DNA of 64,000 nucleotides. It comes from Hydractinia symbiolongicarpus (taxonomy: Eukaryota; Cnidaria; Hydrozoa; Anthoathecata; Hydractiniidae). The stretch covers positions 29,642,501-29,706,500 of the forward strand of contig NC_079879.1 in the NCBI RefSeq assembly GCF_029227915.1. Direction: 5' to 3'. Below the pieces are notes generated by a model that ran no database searches, was not told where the DNA came from, and saw only the letters and a program-made list of their open reading frames with translations. This document shows positions 13,084 through 25,833 of the stretch, in pieces (positions within the stretch are counted from its first letter, which is position 1; each line of letters starts with the position of its first letter). Position numbers and translations under genes: made by a program.

Positions 13084-13506
13084 GAAAAGATAACTTAAAA
13101 AATCGTTTTGGAAATGAGTTTACTCACAGGGTACTTTCTTTGTATACGTTCGAATATACGGGCCTAGCCCGGGATTTACGGGAAATCGCGGGTTTTCGTT
13201 TGCCGGCGATTAAACCACTTTCATTAAGCGTCTCATCAAAAATGAAAACATTTCAAAAAACTACAAGTCTCATGCGTTTTAGTGGTGAAAAAATAATTTG
13301 AAAATTCGTTCGGAAAATAAGTTTACTCACTGGGTACTTTCCATGTATACTTTTGACTATACAGGCCGAGTCCGGGATTTACGGGAAATCGCAGGTTTTC
13401 GTTTGCCGGCGATTAAACTCCTTTTTTTAATCAGCGTCTCACCAAAAATGAAAACATTTTTGAAAACTACAAGTCTCATGCGTTTTAGTGGTGAAAAAAT
13501 AATTTA
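13084..13506 (+). repeat. Two-monomer module shared by three sites
   Basis: Carries gataacttaaaa, gaatatacgggccta, acatttcaaaaaac, aataatttgaaaattcg, tttccatgtatac and the extra-T stretch at 13,419-13,431. The same module is at 6,399-6,821 and 51,966-52,388. The two right-hand copies are each followed by monomers of the 406-bp dimer family. The conserved order marks it as part of a duplicated larger block. Confidence 0.8.
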
Positions 13507-16500
13507 AAAAATCGTTCGGGAAATGAGTTTACACCCTGGGTACTTTCTTTGTATACTTTTGACTATACGGGCCGAGTCCAGGATTTAAGGGAAATCGCAG
13601 GTTTTCGTTTGCCGGCGATTAAACTTCTTTTATTCAGCGTCTCATCAAAAATGAAAACATTTTTAAAAACTACAAGTCTCATGGGCTTTAGTGGTGAAAT
13701 AATAATTTAAAAAATCGTTTGGGAAATGAGTTTACTCCCTGGGTACTTTCTTTGTATACTTTTGACTATACGGGCCGAGTCCAGGATTTAAGGGAAATCG
13801 CAGGTTTTCGTTTGCCGGCGATTAAACTTCTTTCATTTAGCGTGTCATCAAAAATGAAAACAATTTTGAAAACTACAAGTCTCATGCGTTTTAGTGGTGA
13901 AAAAATAATTTAAAAATTCGTTCGGGAAATGAGTTTACTCACTGGGTTCTTTCCTTGTATACTTTTGACTATACGGGCCGAGTCCGGGATTTACGGGAAA
14001 TCGCGGGTTTTCGTTTGCCGGTGATTAAACTTCTTTTATTCAGCGTCTCATCAAAAATGAAAACATTTTTAAAAACTACAAGTCTCATGGGCTTTAGTGG
14101 TGAAATAATAATTTAAAAAATCGTTTGGGAAATGAGTTTACTCCCTGGGTACTTTCTTTGTATACTTTTGACTATACGGGCCGAGTCCGGGATTTACTGG
14201 AAATCGCAGGTTTTCGTTTGCCGGCGATTAAACTTCTTTCATTAAGCGTCTCATCAAAAATGAAAACATTTTTGAAAACTACAAGTCTCATGCGTTTTAG
14301 TGGTGAAAAAATAATTTAAAAATTCGTTCGGGAAATGAGTTTACTCACTGGGTTCTTTCCTTGTATACTTTTGACTATACGGGCCGAGTCCGGGATTTAC
14401 AGGAAATCGCGGGTTTTCGTTTGCCCGTGATTAAACTTCTTTTATTCAGCGTCTCATCAAAAATGAAAACATTTTTAAAAACTACAAGTCTCATGGGCTT
14501 TAGTGGTGAAATAATAATTTAAAAAATCGTTTGGGAAATGAGTTTACTCCCTGGGTACTTTCTTTGTATACTTTTGACTATACGGGCCGAGTCCAGGATT
14601 TAAGGGAAATATCAGGTTTTCGTTTGCCGGCGATTAAACTTCTTTCATTCAGCGTGTCATCAAAAATGAAAACATTTTTGAAAACTACAAGTCTCATGCG
14701 TTTTAGTGGTGAAAAAATAATTTAAAAATTCGTTCGGGAAATGAGTTTACTCACTGGGTTCTTTCCTTGTATACTTTTGACTATACGGGCCGAGTCCGGG
14801 ATTTACGGGAAATCGCGGGTTTTCGTTTGCCGGTGATTAAACTTCTTTTATTCAGCGTCTCATCAAAAATGAAAACATTTTTAAAAACTACAAGTCTCAT
14901 GGGCTTTAGTGGTGAAATAATAATTTAAAAAATCGTTCGGGAAATGAGTTTACTCCCTGGGTACTTTCTTTGTATACTTTTGACTATACGGGCCGAGTCC
15001 GGGATTTACGGGAAATCGCAGGTTTTCGTTTGCCGGCGATTAAACTTCTTTCATTAAGCGTCTCATCAAAAATGAAAACAATTTTGAAAACTACAAGTCT
15101 CATGCGTTTTAGTGGTGAAAAAATAATTTAAAAATTCGTTCGGGAAATGAGTTTACTCACTGGGTTCTTTCCTTGTATACTTTTGACTATACGGGCCGAG
15201 TCTGGGATTTACGGGAAATCGCGGGTTTTCGTTTGCCGGTGATTAAACTTCTTTTATTCAGCGTCTCATCAAAAATGAAAACATTTTTAAAAACTACAAG
15301 TCTCATGGGCTTTAGTGGTGAAATAATAATTTAAAAAATCGTTTGGGAAATGAGTTTACTCCCTGGGTACTTTCTTTGTATACTTTTGACTATACGGGCC
15401 GAGTCCGGGATTTACGGGAAATCGCAGGTTTTCGTTTGCCGGCGATTAAACTTCTTTCATTAAGCGTCTCATCAAAAATGAAAACATTTTTGAAAACTAC
15501 AAGTCTCATGCGTTTTAGTGGTGAAAAAATAATTTAAAAATTCGTTCGGGAAATGAGTTTACTCACTGGGTTCTTTCCTTGTATACTTTTGACTATACGG
15601 GCCGAGTCCGGGATTTACGGGAAATCGCGGGTTTTCGTTTGCCCGTGATTAAACTTCTTTTATTCAGCGTCTCATCAAAAATGAAAACATTTTTAAAAAC
15701 TACAAGTCTCATGGGCTTTAGTGGTGAAATAATAATTTAAAAAATCGTTTGGGAAATGAGTTTACTCCCTGGGTACTTTCTTTGTATACTTTTGACTATA
15801 CGGGCCGAGTCCAGGATTTAAGGGAAATCGCAGGTTTTCGTTTGCCGGCGATTAAACTTCTTTCATTCAGCGTGTCATCAAAAATGAAAACATTTTTGAA
15901 AACTACAAGTCTCATGCGTTTTAGTGGTGAAAAAATAATTTAAAAATTCGTTCGGGAAATGAGTTTACTCACTGGGTTCTTTCCTTGTATACTTTTGACT
16001 ATACGGGCCGAGTCCGGGATTTACGGGAAATCGCGGGTTTTCGTTTGCCGGTGATTAAACTTCTTTTATTCAGCGTTTCATCAAAAATGAAAACATTTTT
16101 AAAAACTACAAGTCTCATGGGCTTTAGTGGTGAAATAATAATTTAAAAAATCGTTCGGGAAATGAGTTTACTCCCTGGGTACTTTCTTTGTATACTTTTG
16201 ACTATACGGGCCGAGTCCGGGATTTACGGGAAATCGCAGGTTTTCGTTTGCCGGCGATTAAACTTCTTTCATTAAGCGTCTCATCAAAAATGACAACATT
16301 TTTAAAAACTACAAGTCTCATGGGCTTTAGTGGTGAAATAATAATTTAAAAAATCGTTTGGGAAATGAGTTTACTCCCTGGGTACTTTCTTTGTATACTT
16401 TTGACTATACGGGCCGAGTCCAGGATTTAAGGGAAATCGCAGGTTTTCGTTTGCCGGCGATTAAACTTCTTTCATTCAGCGTGTCATCAAAAATGAAAAC

Positions 16501-16965
16501 ATTTTTGAAAACTACAAGTCTCATGCGTTTTAGTGGTGAAAAAATAATTTAAAAATTCGTTCGGGAAATGAGTTTACTCACTGGGTTCTTTCCTTGTATA
16601 CTTTTGACTATACGGGCCGAGTCCGGGATTTACGGGAAATCGCGGGTTTTCGTTTGCCGGTGATTAAACTTCTTTTATTCAGCGTTTCATCAAAAATGAA
16701 AACATTTTTAAAAACTACAAGTCTCATGGGCTTTAGTGGTGAAATAATAATTTAAAAAATCGTTCGGGAAATGAGTTTACTCCCTGGGTACTTTCTTTGT
16801 ATACTTTTGACTATACGGGCCGAGTCCGGGATTTACGGGAAATCGCAGGTTTTCGTTTGCCGGCGATTAAACTTCTTTCATTAAGCGTCTCATCAAAAAT
16901 GAAAACATTTTTGAAAACTACAAGTCTCATGCGTTTTAGTGGTGAAAAAAAAAATTAAAAAATCG
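13507..16965 (+). repeat. 2-mer HOR (406 bp), about eight copies
   Basis: The marker atgggctttagtgg occurs at 13,681, 14,087, 14,493, 14,899, 15,305, 15,711, 16,117, 16,320 and 16,726. Spacing is exactly 406 bp, except for one 203-bp step at 16,117-16,320 where a monomer is missing. One half has cactgggttctttccttg and ccggtgatt. The other has tcgtttgggaaatg and cttctttcatt. A related array is at about 52,389-55,479 and a short inverted one at about 34,890-35,520. Confidence 0.92.
14254..14275 (+). repeat. A/T-rich dyad within monomer (9-bp stem, 4-nt loop)
   Basis: TCAAAAATG, AAAA, CATTTTTGA: a perfect 9-bp inverted repeat around an AAAA loop at phases 135-156 of the monomer. It is shown here at one instance and is present in a large share of monomers in all three blocks. 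Common variants weaken it: a change to tttttaaaa trims one pair, aaaaataaaaac breaks the middle, and acatatctg disrupts the right arm. Short dyads are a known property of centromeric satellites that lack CENP-B boxes. Any role here is inferred. Confidence 0.75.
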
Positions 16966-19196
16966 TTTGGGAAATGAGTTTACTCCCTGGGTACTTTCTT
17001 TGTATACTTTTGACTATACGGGCCGAGTCCGGGATTTACGGGAAATTGCGGATTTTCGTTTGCCGGCGATTAAACTTCTTTTATTCAGCTTCCCATGAAA
17101 TATGATAACATTTTTGAAAACTACAAGTCTCATGCGTTCAGTGGTAAAAAAATAATATAAAAAATCGTTCGGGAAATGAGTTTACTCCCTGGGTACTTTC
17201 TTTGTATACTTTTGACTATACGGGCCGAGTCCGGGGTTTACGGGAAATGGCGGGATTTCGTTTGCCGGCGATTAAACTTCTTTTATTCAGCGTCTCATCA
17301 AAAATGAAAACATTTTTGAAAATTACAAGTCTCATGCGTTTTAGTGGTGAAAAAATAATTTAAAAAATCGTTCGGGAAATGAGTTTACTCCCTGGGTACT
17401 TTCTTTGTATACTCTTGACTATACGGGCCGAGTCCGGGATTTACGGGAAATCGCAGGTTTTCGTTTGCCGGCGATTAAACTTCTTTTATTCAGCTTCTCA
17501 TCAAAAATAAAAACATTTTTGAAAACTACAAGTCCATGCGTTTTAGTGGTGAAAAAATAATTTAAAAAATCGTTCGGGAAATGAGTTTACTCCCTGGGTA
17601 CTTTCTTTGTGTACTTTTGACTATGCGGGCCAAGCCCGGGATTTACGGGAAGTCGCGGGTTTTCGTTTGCCGGCGATTAAACTTCTTTTATTCAGCGTCT
17701 CATCAAAAATAAAAACATTTTTGAAAACTACAAGTCTCATGCGTTTTAGTGGTGAAAAAATAATTTAAAAAATCGTTCGGGAAATGAGTTTACTCCCTGG
17801 GTACTTTCTTTGTATACTTTTGACTATGCGGGCCAAGCCCGGGATTTACAAGAAATCGCAGGTTTTCGTTTGACGGCGATTAAACTTCTTTCATTAAGCG
17901 TCTCATCAAAAATGAAAACATTTTTGAAAACTACAAGTCTCATGCGTTTTAGTGGTGAAAAAATAATTTAAAAAATCGTTCGGGAAATGAGTTTACTCCC
18001 AGGGTACTTTCTTTGTATACTTTTGACTATACGGGCCGAGTCCGGGATTTACGGGAAATCGCAGGTTTTCGTTTGCCGGCGATTAAACTTCTTTCATTAG
18101 GCGTCTCATCAAAAATGAAAACATTTTTGAAAACTACAAGTCTCATGCGTTTTAGTGGTGAAAAAAAAAAATTAAAAAATCGTTTGGGAAATGAGTTTAC
18201 TCCCTGGGTACTTTCTTTGTATACTTTTGACTATACGGGCCGAGTCCGGGATTTACGGGAAATTGCGGATTTTCGTTTGCCGGCGATTAAACTTCTTTTA
18301 TTCAGCGTCCCATGAAATATGATAACATTTTTGAAAACTACAAGTCTCATGCGTTCAGTGGTAAAAAAATAATATAAAAAATCGTTCGGGAAATGAGTTT
18401 ACTCCCTGGGTACTTTCTTTGTATACTTTTGACTATACGGGCCGAGTCCGGGGTTTACGGGAAATGGCGGGATTTCGTTTGCCGGCGATTAAACTTCTTT
18501 TATTCACCGTCTCATCAAAAATGAAAACATTTTTGAAAATTACAAGTCTCATGCGTTTTAGTGGTGAAAAAATAATTTAAAAAATCGTTCGGGAAATGAG
18601 TTTACTCCCTGGGTACTTTCTTTGTATACTCTTGACTATACGGGCCGAGTCCGGGATTTACGGGAAATCGCAGGTTTTCGTTTGCCGGCGATTAAACTTC
18701 TTTTATTCAGCGTCTCATCAAAAATAAAAACATTTTTGAAAACTACAAGTCCATGCGTTTTAGTGGTGAAAAAATAATTTAAAAAATCGTTCGGGAAATG
18801 AGTTTACTCCCTGGGTACTTTCTTTGTGTACTTTTGACTATGCGGGCCAAGCCCGGGATTTACGGGAAGTCGCGGGTTTTCGTTTGCCGGCGATTAAACT
18901 TCTTTTATTCAGCGTCTCATCAAAAATAAAAACATTTTTGAAAACTACAAGTCTCATGCGTTTTAGTGGTGAAAAAATAATTTAAAAAATCGTTCGGGAA
19001 ATGAGTTTACTCCCTGGGTACTTTCTTTGTATACTTTTGACTATGTGGGCCAAGCCCGGGATTTACAAGAAATCGCAGGTTTTCGTTTGACGGCGATTAA
19101 ACTTCTTTCATTAAGCGTCTCATCAAAAATGAAAACATTTTTGAAAACTACAAGTCTCATGCGTTTTAGTGGTGAAAAAAAAAATTAAAAAATCGT
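16966..19196 (+). repeat. 6-mer HOR (1,217 bp), one full and one shortened copy
   Basis: Marker tcccatgaaatatgataac is at 17,091 and 18,308, a spacing of 1,217. Other shared sites are ggggtttacgggaaatggcg, gaaaattacaag, atactcttgac, ctttgtgtacttt, gggaagtcgcggg and atttacaagaaatcg. The second copy lacks the last monomer of the first (the one with actcccagggtac), so it is a 5-mer. The same monomer set recurs at about 58,722-59,290. Confidence 0.87.
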
Positions 19197-20734
19197 TTGG
19201 GAAATGAGTTTACTTCCTGGGTACTTTCTTTGTATACTTTTGACTATACGGGCCGAGTCCGGGATTTACGGGAAATTGCGGTTTTTCGTTTGCCGGCGAT
19301 TAAACTTCTTTTATTCAGCGTCCCATCAAATATGAAAACATTTTTGAAAACTACAAGTCTCATGTGTTCAGTGGTAAAAAAATAATTTAAAAAATCGTTC
19401 GGGAAATGAGTTTACTCCCAGGGTACTTTCTTTGTATACTTTTGACTATACGGGCCGAGTCCGGGATTTACGGGAAATTGCGGATTTTCGTTTGCCGGCG
19501 ATTAAACTTTTTTTATTCAGCGTCCCACCAAATATGAAAACATTTTTGAAAACTACAAGTCTCATGCGTTTAGTGGTAAAAAAATAATGTAAAAAATCGT
19601 TCGGGAAATGAGTTTACTCCCTGGGTACTTTCTTTGTATACTTTTGACTATACGGGCCGTGTCCGGGGTTTACGAGAAATGGTGGGATTTCGTTTGCCGG
19701 CGATTAAACTTCTTTTATTCAGCGTCTCATCAAAAATGAAAACATTTTTGAAAACTACAAGTCATATGCGTTTTAGTGGTGAAAAAATAATTTAAAAAAT
19801 CGGTCGGGAAATGAGTTTACTCCCTGGGTACTTTCTTTGTATACTTTTGACTATACGGGCCGAGTCCGGGATTTACGGGAAATCGCAGGTTTTCGTTTGC
19901 CGGCGATTAAACTTCTTTTATTCAGCGTCTCAACAAAAATAAAAACATTTTTGAAAACTACAAGTCCATGAGTTTACTCCCTGGGTACTTTCTGTGTATA
20001 CTTTTGACTATACGAGCCGAGTCCGGGATTTACGGGAAATCGCAGGTTTTCGTTTGCCGGAGATTAAACTCTTTTTTTTAATCAGCGTCTCATCAAAAAT
20101 GAAAACAATTTTGAAAACTACAAGTCTCATGCGTTTTAGTGGTGAAAAAATAATTTAAAAAATCGTTCGGGAAATGAGTTTACACCCTGGGTACTTTCTT
20201 TGTAACTTTTGACTATACGGGCCGAGTCCAGGATTTAAGGGAAATCGCAGGTTTTCGTTTGCCAGCGATTAAGCTTCTTTTATTCAGCGTCTCATCAAAA
20301 ATGAAAACATTTTTGAAAACTACAAGTCTCATGCGTTTTAGTGGTGAAAAAATAATTTAAAAATTCGTTCGGGAAATGGGTTTACTCACTGGGTTCTTTC
20401 CTTGTATACTTTTGACTATACGGGCCGAGTCCGGGATTTACGGGAAATCGCGGGTTTTCGTTTGCAGGCGATTAAATTTCTTTTATTCAGCGTCTCATCA
20501 AAAATGAAACCATTTTTAAAAACTACAAATCTCATGGGCTTTAGTGGTGAAATAATAATTAAAAAAATCGTTTGGGAAATGAGTTTACTCCCTGGGTACT
20601 TTCTTTGTATACTTTTGACTATACGGGCCGAGTCCGGGATTTACGGGAAATCGCAGGTTTTCGTTTGCCGGCGATTAAACTTCTTTCATTAGGCGTCTCA
20701 TCAAAAATGAAAATATTTTTGAAAACTACAAGTC
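19197..20734 (+). repeat. Mixed monomers with one truncated copy
   Basis: About 7.5 monomers. Includes a cgtcccatcaaatatg type, a ccgtgtccgggg type (about 19,658), the 45-bp-deleted monomer at 19,970, an extra-T monomer (about 20,070), the gtaact type (about 20,204) and the gcaggcgattaaattt plus atgaaacc type (about 20,465-20,510). From about 19,971 on, the order matches forward 61,534 onward and inverted 47,660 downward. Only satellite is present. Confidence 0.8.
19965..19975 (+). other. 45-bp deletion breakpoint inside a monomer
   Basis: The sequence reads aagtccatg directly followed by agtttactcc. In other monomers about 45 bp lie between (phases 171 to 15). The trinucleotide atg is present at both edges in intact monomers (ccatgcg and gaaatgag), so the loss has 3-bp microhomology. 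This is one of the few non-monomer-length changes in the window. Confidence 0.85.
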
Positions 20735-23700
20735 TTATGCGTTTTAGTGGTGAAAAAAAATTTAAAAAATCGTTCGGGAAATGAGTTTACTCCCTGGGTA
20801 CTTTCTTTGTATACTTTTGACTATACGGGCCGAGTCCGGGATTTACGGGAAATCGCGGATTTTCGTTTGCTGGCGATTAAACTTCTTTTATTCAGCGTCC
20901 CATCAAATATGAAAACATTTTTGAAAACTACAAGTCTCATGCGTTTAGTTGAAAAAAAATAATATAAAAAATCGTTCGGGAAATGAGTTTACTCCCTGGG
21001 TACTTTCTTTGTATACTTTTGACAATACGGGCCGAGTCCGGGGTTTACGGGAAATGGCGGGATTTCGTTTGCCGGCGATTAAACTTCTTTTATTCAGCGT
21101 CTCATCAAAAATGAAAACATTTTTGAAAACTACAAGTCTCATGCGTTTTAGTGGTGAAAAAATAATTTAAAAACTCGTTCGGGAAATGAGTTTACTCCCT
21201 GGGTATTTTCTTTGTATACTTTTGACTATACAGGCCAAGCCCGGGATTTACGGGAAATCGCGGGTTTTCGTTTGCCGGCGATTAAACTTCTTTTATTCAG
21301 CGTCTCATCAAAAATGAAAACATTTTTGAAAACTACAAGTCCATGCGTTTTAGTGGTGAAAAAATAATTTAAAAAATCGTTCGGGAAATGAGTTTACTCC
21401 CTGGGTACTTTCTTTGTATTATTTTGACTATGCGGGCCAAGCCCGGGATTTACGGGAAATCGCGGGTTTTCGTTTGCCGGCGATTAAACTTCTTTTATTC
21501 AGCGTCTCATCAAAAATGAAAACATTTTTAAAAACTACAAGTCTTATGCGTTTTAGTGGTGAAAAAATAATTTAAAAAATCTTTCTGGAAATGAGTTTAC
21601 TCCCTGGGTACTTTCTTTGTATACATTCGACTATACGGGCCAAGCCCGGGATTTACGGGAAATCGCAGGTTTTCGTTTGCCGGCGATTAAACCTCTTTCA
21701 TTAAGTGTCTCATCAAAAATGAAAACATTTTTGAAAACTACAAGTCTCATGCGTTTTAGTGGTGAAAAGATAATTTAAAAAATCGTTTTAGAAATGGGTT
21801 TACTCACAGGGTACTTTCTTTGTATACTTTTGACTATGCGGGCCGAGTCCGGGGTTTACGGGAAATGGCGGGTTTTCGTTTGCCGGCGAATAAACTTCTT
21901 TTATTCAGCGTCTCATCAAAAATGAAAACATTTTTGAAAACTACAAGTCTCAAGCGTTTTAGTGGTGAAAAGATAATTTAAAAAATCGTTTTGGAAATGA
22001 GTTTACTCACAGGGTACTTTCTTTGTATACATTCGACTATACGGGCCCAGCCCGGGATTTACGGGAAATCGCGGGTTTTCGTTTGCCGCCGATTAAACTT
22101 CTTTTATTCAGCGTCTCATCAAAAATGAAAACATTTTTAAAAACTACAAGTCTTATGCGTTTTAGTGGTGAAAAAAAATTTAAAAAATCGTTCGGGAAAT
22201 GAGTTTACTCCCTGGGTACTTTCTTTGTATACTTTTGACTATACGGGCCGAGTCCGGGATTTACGGGAAATCGCGGATTTTCGTTTGCTGGCGATTAAAC
22301 TTCTTTTATTCAGCGTCCCATCAAATATGAAAACATTTTTGAAAACTACAAGTCTCATGCGTTTAGTTGAAAAAAAATAATATAAAAAATCGTTCGGGAA
22401 ATGAGTTTACTCCCTGGGTACTTTCTTTGTATACTTTTGACAATACGGGCCGAGTCCGGGGTTTACGGGAAATGGCGGGATTTCGTTTGCCGGCGATTAA
22501 ACTTCTTTTATTCAGCGTCTCATCAAAAATGAAAACATTTTTGAAAACTACAAGTCTCATGCGTTTTAGTGGTGAAAAAATAATTTAAAAACTCGTTCGG
22601 GAAATGAGTTTACTCCCTGGGTATTTTCTTTGTATACTTTTGACTATACAGGCCAAGCCCGGGATTTACGGGAAATCGCGGGTTTTCGTTTGCCGGCGAT
22701 TAAACTTCTTTTATTCAGCGTCTCATCAAAAATGAAAACATTTTTGAAAACTACAAGTCCATGCGTTTTAGTGGTGAAAAAATAATTTAAAAAATCGTTC
22801 GGGAAATGAGTTTACTCCCTGGGTACTTTCTTTGTATTATTTTGACTATGCGGGCCAAGCCCGGGATTTACGTGAAATCGCGGGTTTTCGTTTGCCGGCG
22901 ATTAAACTTCTTTTATTCAGCGTCTCATCAAAAATGAAAACATTTTTAAAAACTACAAGTCTTATGCGTTTTAGTGGTGAAAAAATAATTTAAAAAATCT
23001 TTCTGGAAATGAGTTTACTCCCTGGGTACTTTCTTTGTATACATTCGACTATACGGGCCAAGCCCGGGATTTACGGGAAATCGCAGGTTTTCGTTTGCCG
23101 GCGATTAAACCTCTTTCATTAAGTGTCTCATCAAAAATGAAAACATTTTTGAAAACTACAAGTCTCATGCGTTTTAGTGGTGAAAAGATAATTTAAAAAA
23201 TCGTTTTAGAAATGGGTTTACTCACAGGGTACTTTCTTTGTATACTTTTGACTATGCGGGCCGAGTCCGGGGTTTACGGGAAATGGCGGGTTTTCGTTTG
23301 CCGGCGAATAAACTTCTTTTATTCAGCGTCTCATCAAAAATGAAAACATTTTTGAAAACTACAAGTCTCAAGCGTTTTAGTGGTGAAAAGATAATTTAAA
23401 AAATCGTTTTGGAAATGAGTTTACTCACAGGGTACTTTCTTTGTATACATTCAACTATACGGGCCCAGCCCGGGATTTACGGGAAATCGCGGGTTTTCGT
23501 TTGCCGCCGATTAAACCACTTTCATTAAGCGTCTCATCAAAAATGAAAACGTTTCTAAAAACTACAAGTCTCATGCGTTTTAGTGGTGAAAAAATAATTT
23601 AAAAACTCGTTCGGGAAATGAGTTTACTCCCTGGGTACTTTCTTTGTATACTTTTGACTATACAGGCCAAGCCCGGGATTTACGGGAAATCGCGGGTTTT

Positions 23701-25832
23701 CGTTTGCCGGCGATTAAACTTCTTTTATTCAGCGTCTCATCAAAAATGAAAACATTTTTGAAAACTACAAGTCCATGCGTTTTAGTGGTGAAAAAATAAT
23801 TTAAAAAATCGTTCGGGAAATGAGTTTACTCCCTGGGTACTTTCTTTGTATTATTTTGACTATGCGGGCCAAGCCCGGGATTTACGGGAAATCGCGGGTT
23901 TTCGTTTGCCGGCGATTAAACTTCTTTTATTCAGCGTCTCATCAAAAATGAAAACATTTTTGAAAACTACAAGTCCATGCGTTTTAGTGGTGAAAAAATA
24001 ATTTAAAAAATCGTTCGGGAAATGAGTTTACTCCCTGGGTACTTTCTTTGTATTATTTTGACTATGCGGGCCAAGCCCGGGATTTACGGGAAATCGCGGG
24101 TTTTCGTTTGCCGGCGATTAAACTTCTTTTATTCAGCGTCTCATCAAAAATGAAAACATTTTTAAAAACTACAAGTCTTATGCGTTTTAGTGGTGAAAAA
24201 ATAATTTAAAAAATCTTTCTGGAAATGAGTTTACTCCCTGGGTACTTTCTTTGTATACATTCGACTATACGGGCCAAGCCCGGGATTTACGGGAAATCGC
24301 AGGTTTTCGTTTGCCGGCGATTAAACCTCTTTCATTAAGTGTCTCATCAAAAATGAAAACATTTTTGAAAACTACAAGTCTCATGCGTTTTAGTGGTGAA
24401 AAGATAATTTAAAAAATCGTTTTAGAAATGGGTTTACTCACAGGGTACTTTCTTTGTATACTTTTGACTATGCGGGCCGAGTCCGGGGTTTACGGGAAAT
24501 GGCGGGTTTTCGTTTGCCGGCGAATAAACTTCTTTTATTCAGCGTCTCATCAAAAATGAAAACATTTTTGAAAACTACAAGTCTCAAGCGTTTTAGTGGT
24601 GAAAAGATAATTTAAAAAATCGTTTTGGAAATGAGTTTACTCACAGGGTACTTTCTTTGTATACATTCGACTATACGGGCCCAGCCCGGGATTTACGGGA
24701 AATCGCGGGTTTTCGTTTGCCGCCGATTAAACCACTTTCATTAAGCGTCTCATCAAAAATGAAAACGTTTCTAAAAACTACAAGTCTCATGCGTTTTAGT
24801 GGTGAAAAAATAATTTAAAAACTCGTTCGGGAAATGAGTTTACTCCCTGGGTACTTTCTTTGTATACTTTTGACTATACAGGCCAAGCCCGGGATTTACG
24901 GGAAATCGCGGGTTTTCGTTTGCCGGCGATTAAACTTCTTTTATTCAGCGTCTCATCAAAAATGAAAACATTTTTGAAAACTACAAGTCCATGCGTTTTA
25001 GTGGTGAAAAAATAATTTAAAAAATCGTTCGGGAAATGAGTTTACTCCCTGGGTACTTTCTTTGTATTATTTTGACTATGCGGGCCAAGCCCGGGATTTA
25101 CGGGAAATCGCGGGTTTTCGTTTGCCGGCGATTAAACTTCTTTTATTCAGCGTCTCATCAAAAATGAAAACATTTTTAAAAACTACAAGTCTTATGCGTT
25201 TTAGTGGTGAAAAAATAATTTAAAAAATCTTTCTGGAAATGAGTTTACTCACAGGGTACTTTCTTTGTATACATTCGACTATACGGGCCAAGCCCGGGAT
25301 TTACGGGAAATCGCGGGTTTTCGTTTGCCGGCGATTAAACCTCTTTCATTAAGTGTCTGATCAAAAATGAAAACATTTTTGAAAACTACAAGTCTCATGC
25401 GTTTTAGTGGTGAAAAGATAATTTAAAAAATCGTTTTGGAAATGGGTTTACTCACAGGGTACTTTCTTTGTATACTTTTGACTATGCGGGCCGAGTCCGG
25501 GGTTTACGGGAAATGGCGGGTTTTCGTTTGCCGGCGAATAAACTTCTTTTATTCAGCGTCTCATCAAAAATGAAAACATTTTTGAAAACTACAAGTCTCA
25601 AGCGTTTTAGTGGTGAAAAGATAATTTAAAAAATCGTTTTGGAAATGAGTTTACTCACAGGGTACTTTCTTTGTATACATTCGACTATACGGGCTTAGCC
25701 CGGGATTTACGGGAAATCGCGGGTTTTCGTTTGCCGCCGATTAAACCACTTTCATTAAGCGTCTCATCAAAAATGAAAACATTTCTAAAAACTACAAGTC
25801 TCATGCGTTTTAGTGGTGAAAAAATAACTTAA
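20735..25832 (+). repeat. 7-/5-/6-/5-mer HOR series
   Basis: The marker aaactcgttcggg occurs at 21,171, 22,589, 23,603 and 24,819, giving spacings of 1,418, 1,014 and 1,216 bp. The last unit runs 1,014 bp to 25,832, next to junction 1. Units share tacaggccaagc, ttattttgactatg, atctttctgg, tttagaaatggg (tttggaaatggg in the last unit), ggcgaataaac and tctcaagcg. The first two are 7-mers that include the tttgctggcg and gtttagttg monomers. The third has a core of five monomers plus one duplicated monomer. Confidence 0.88.
23745..24148 (+). repeat. Recent single-monomer tandem duplication
   Basis: Two adjacent 202-bp monomers that appear identical by eye. Both have gtccatgcg, ttattttgactatgcgg and aagcccggg. 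The ttatttt marker is at 23,851 and 24,053. In the neighbouring HOR units this monomer is single, so the extra copy is a local gain that turned a 5-mer unit into a 6-mer. Confidence 0.87.
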
Positions 25833-25833
25833 A

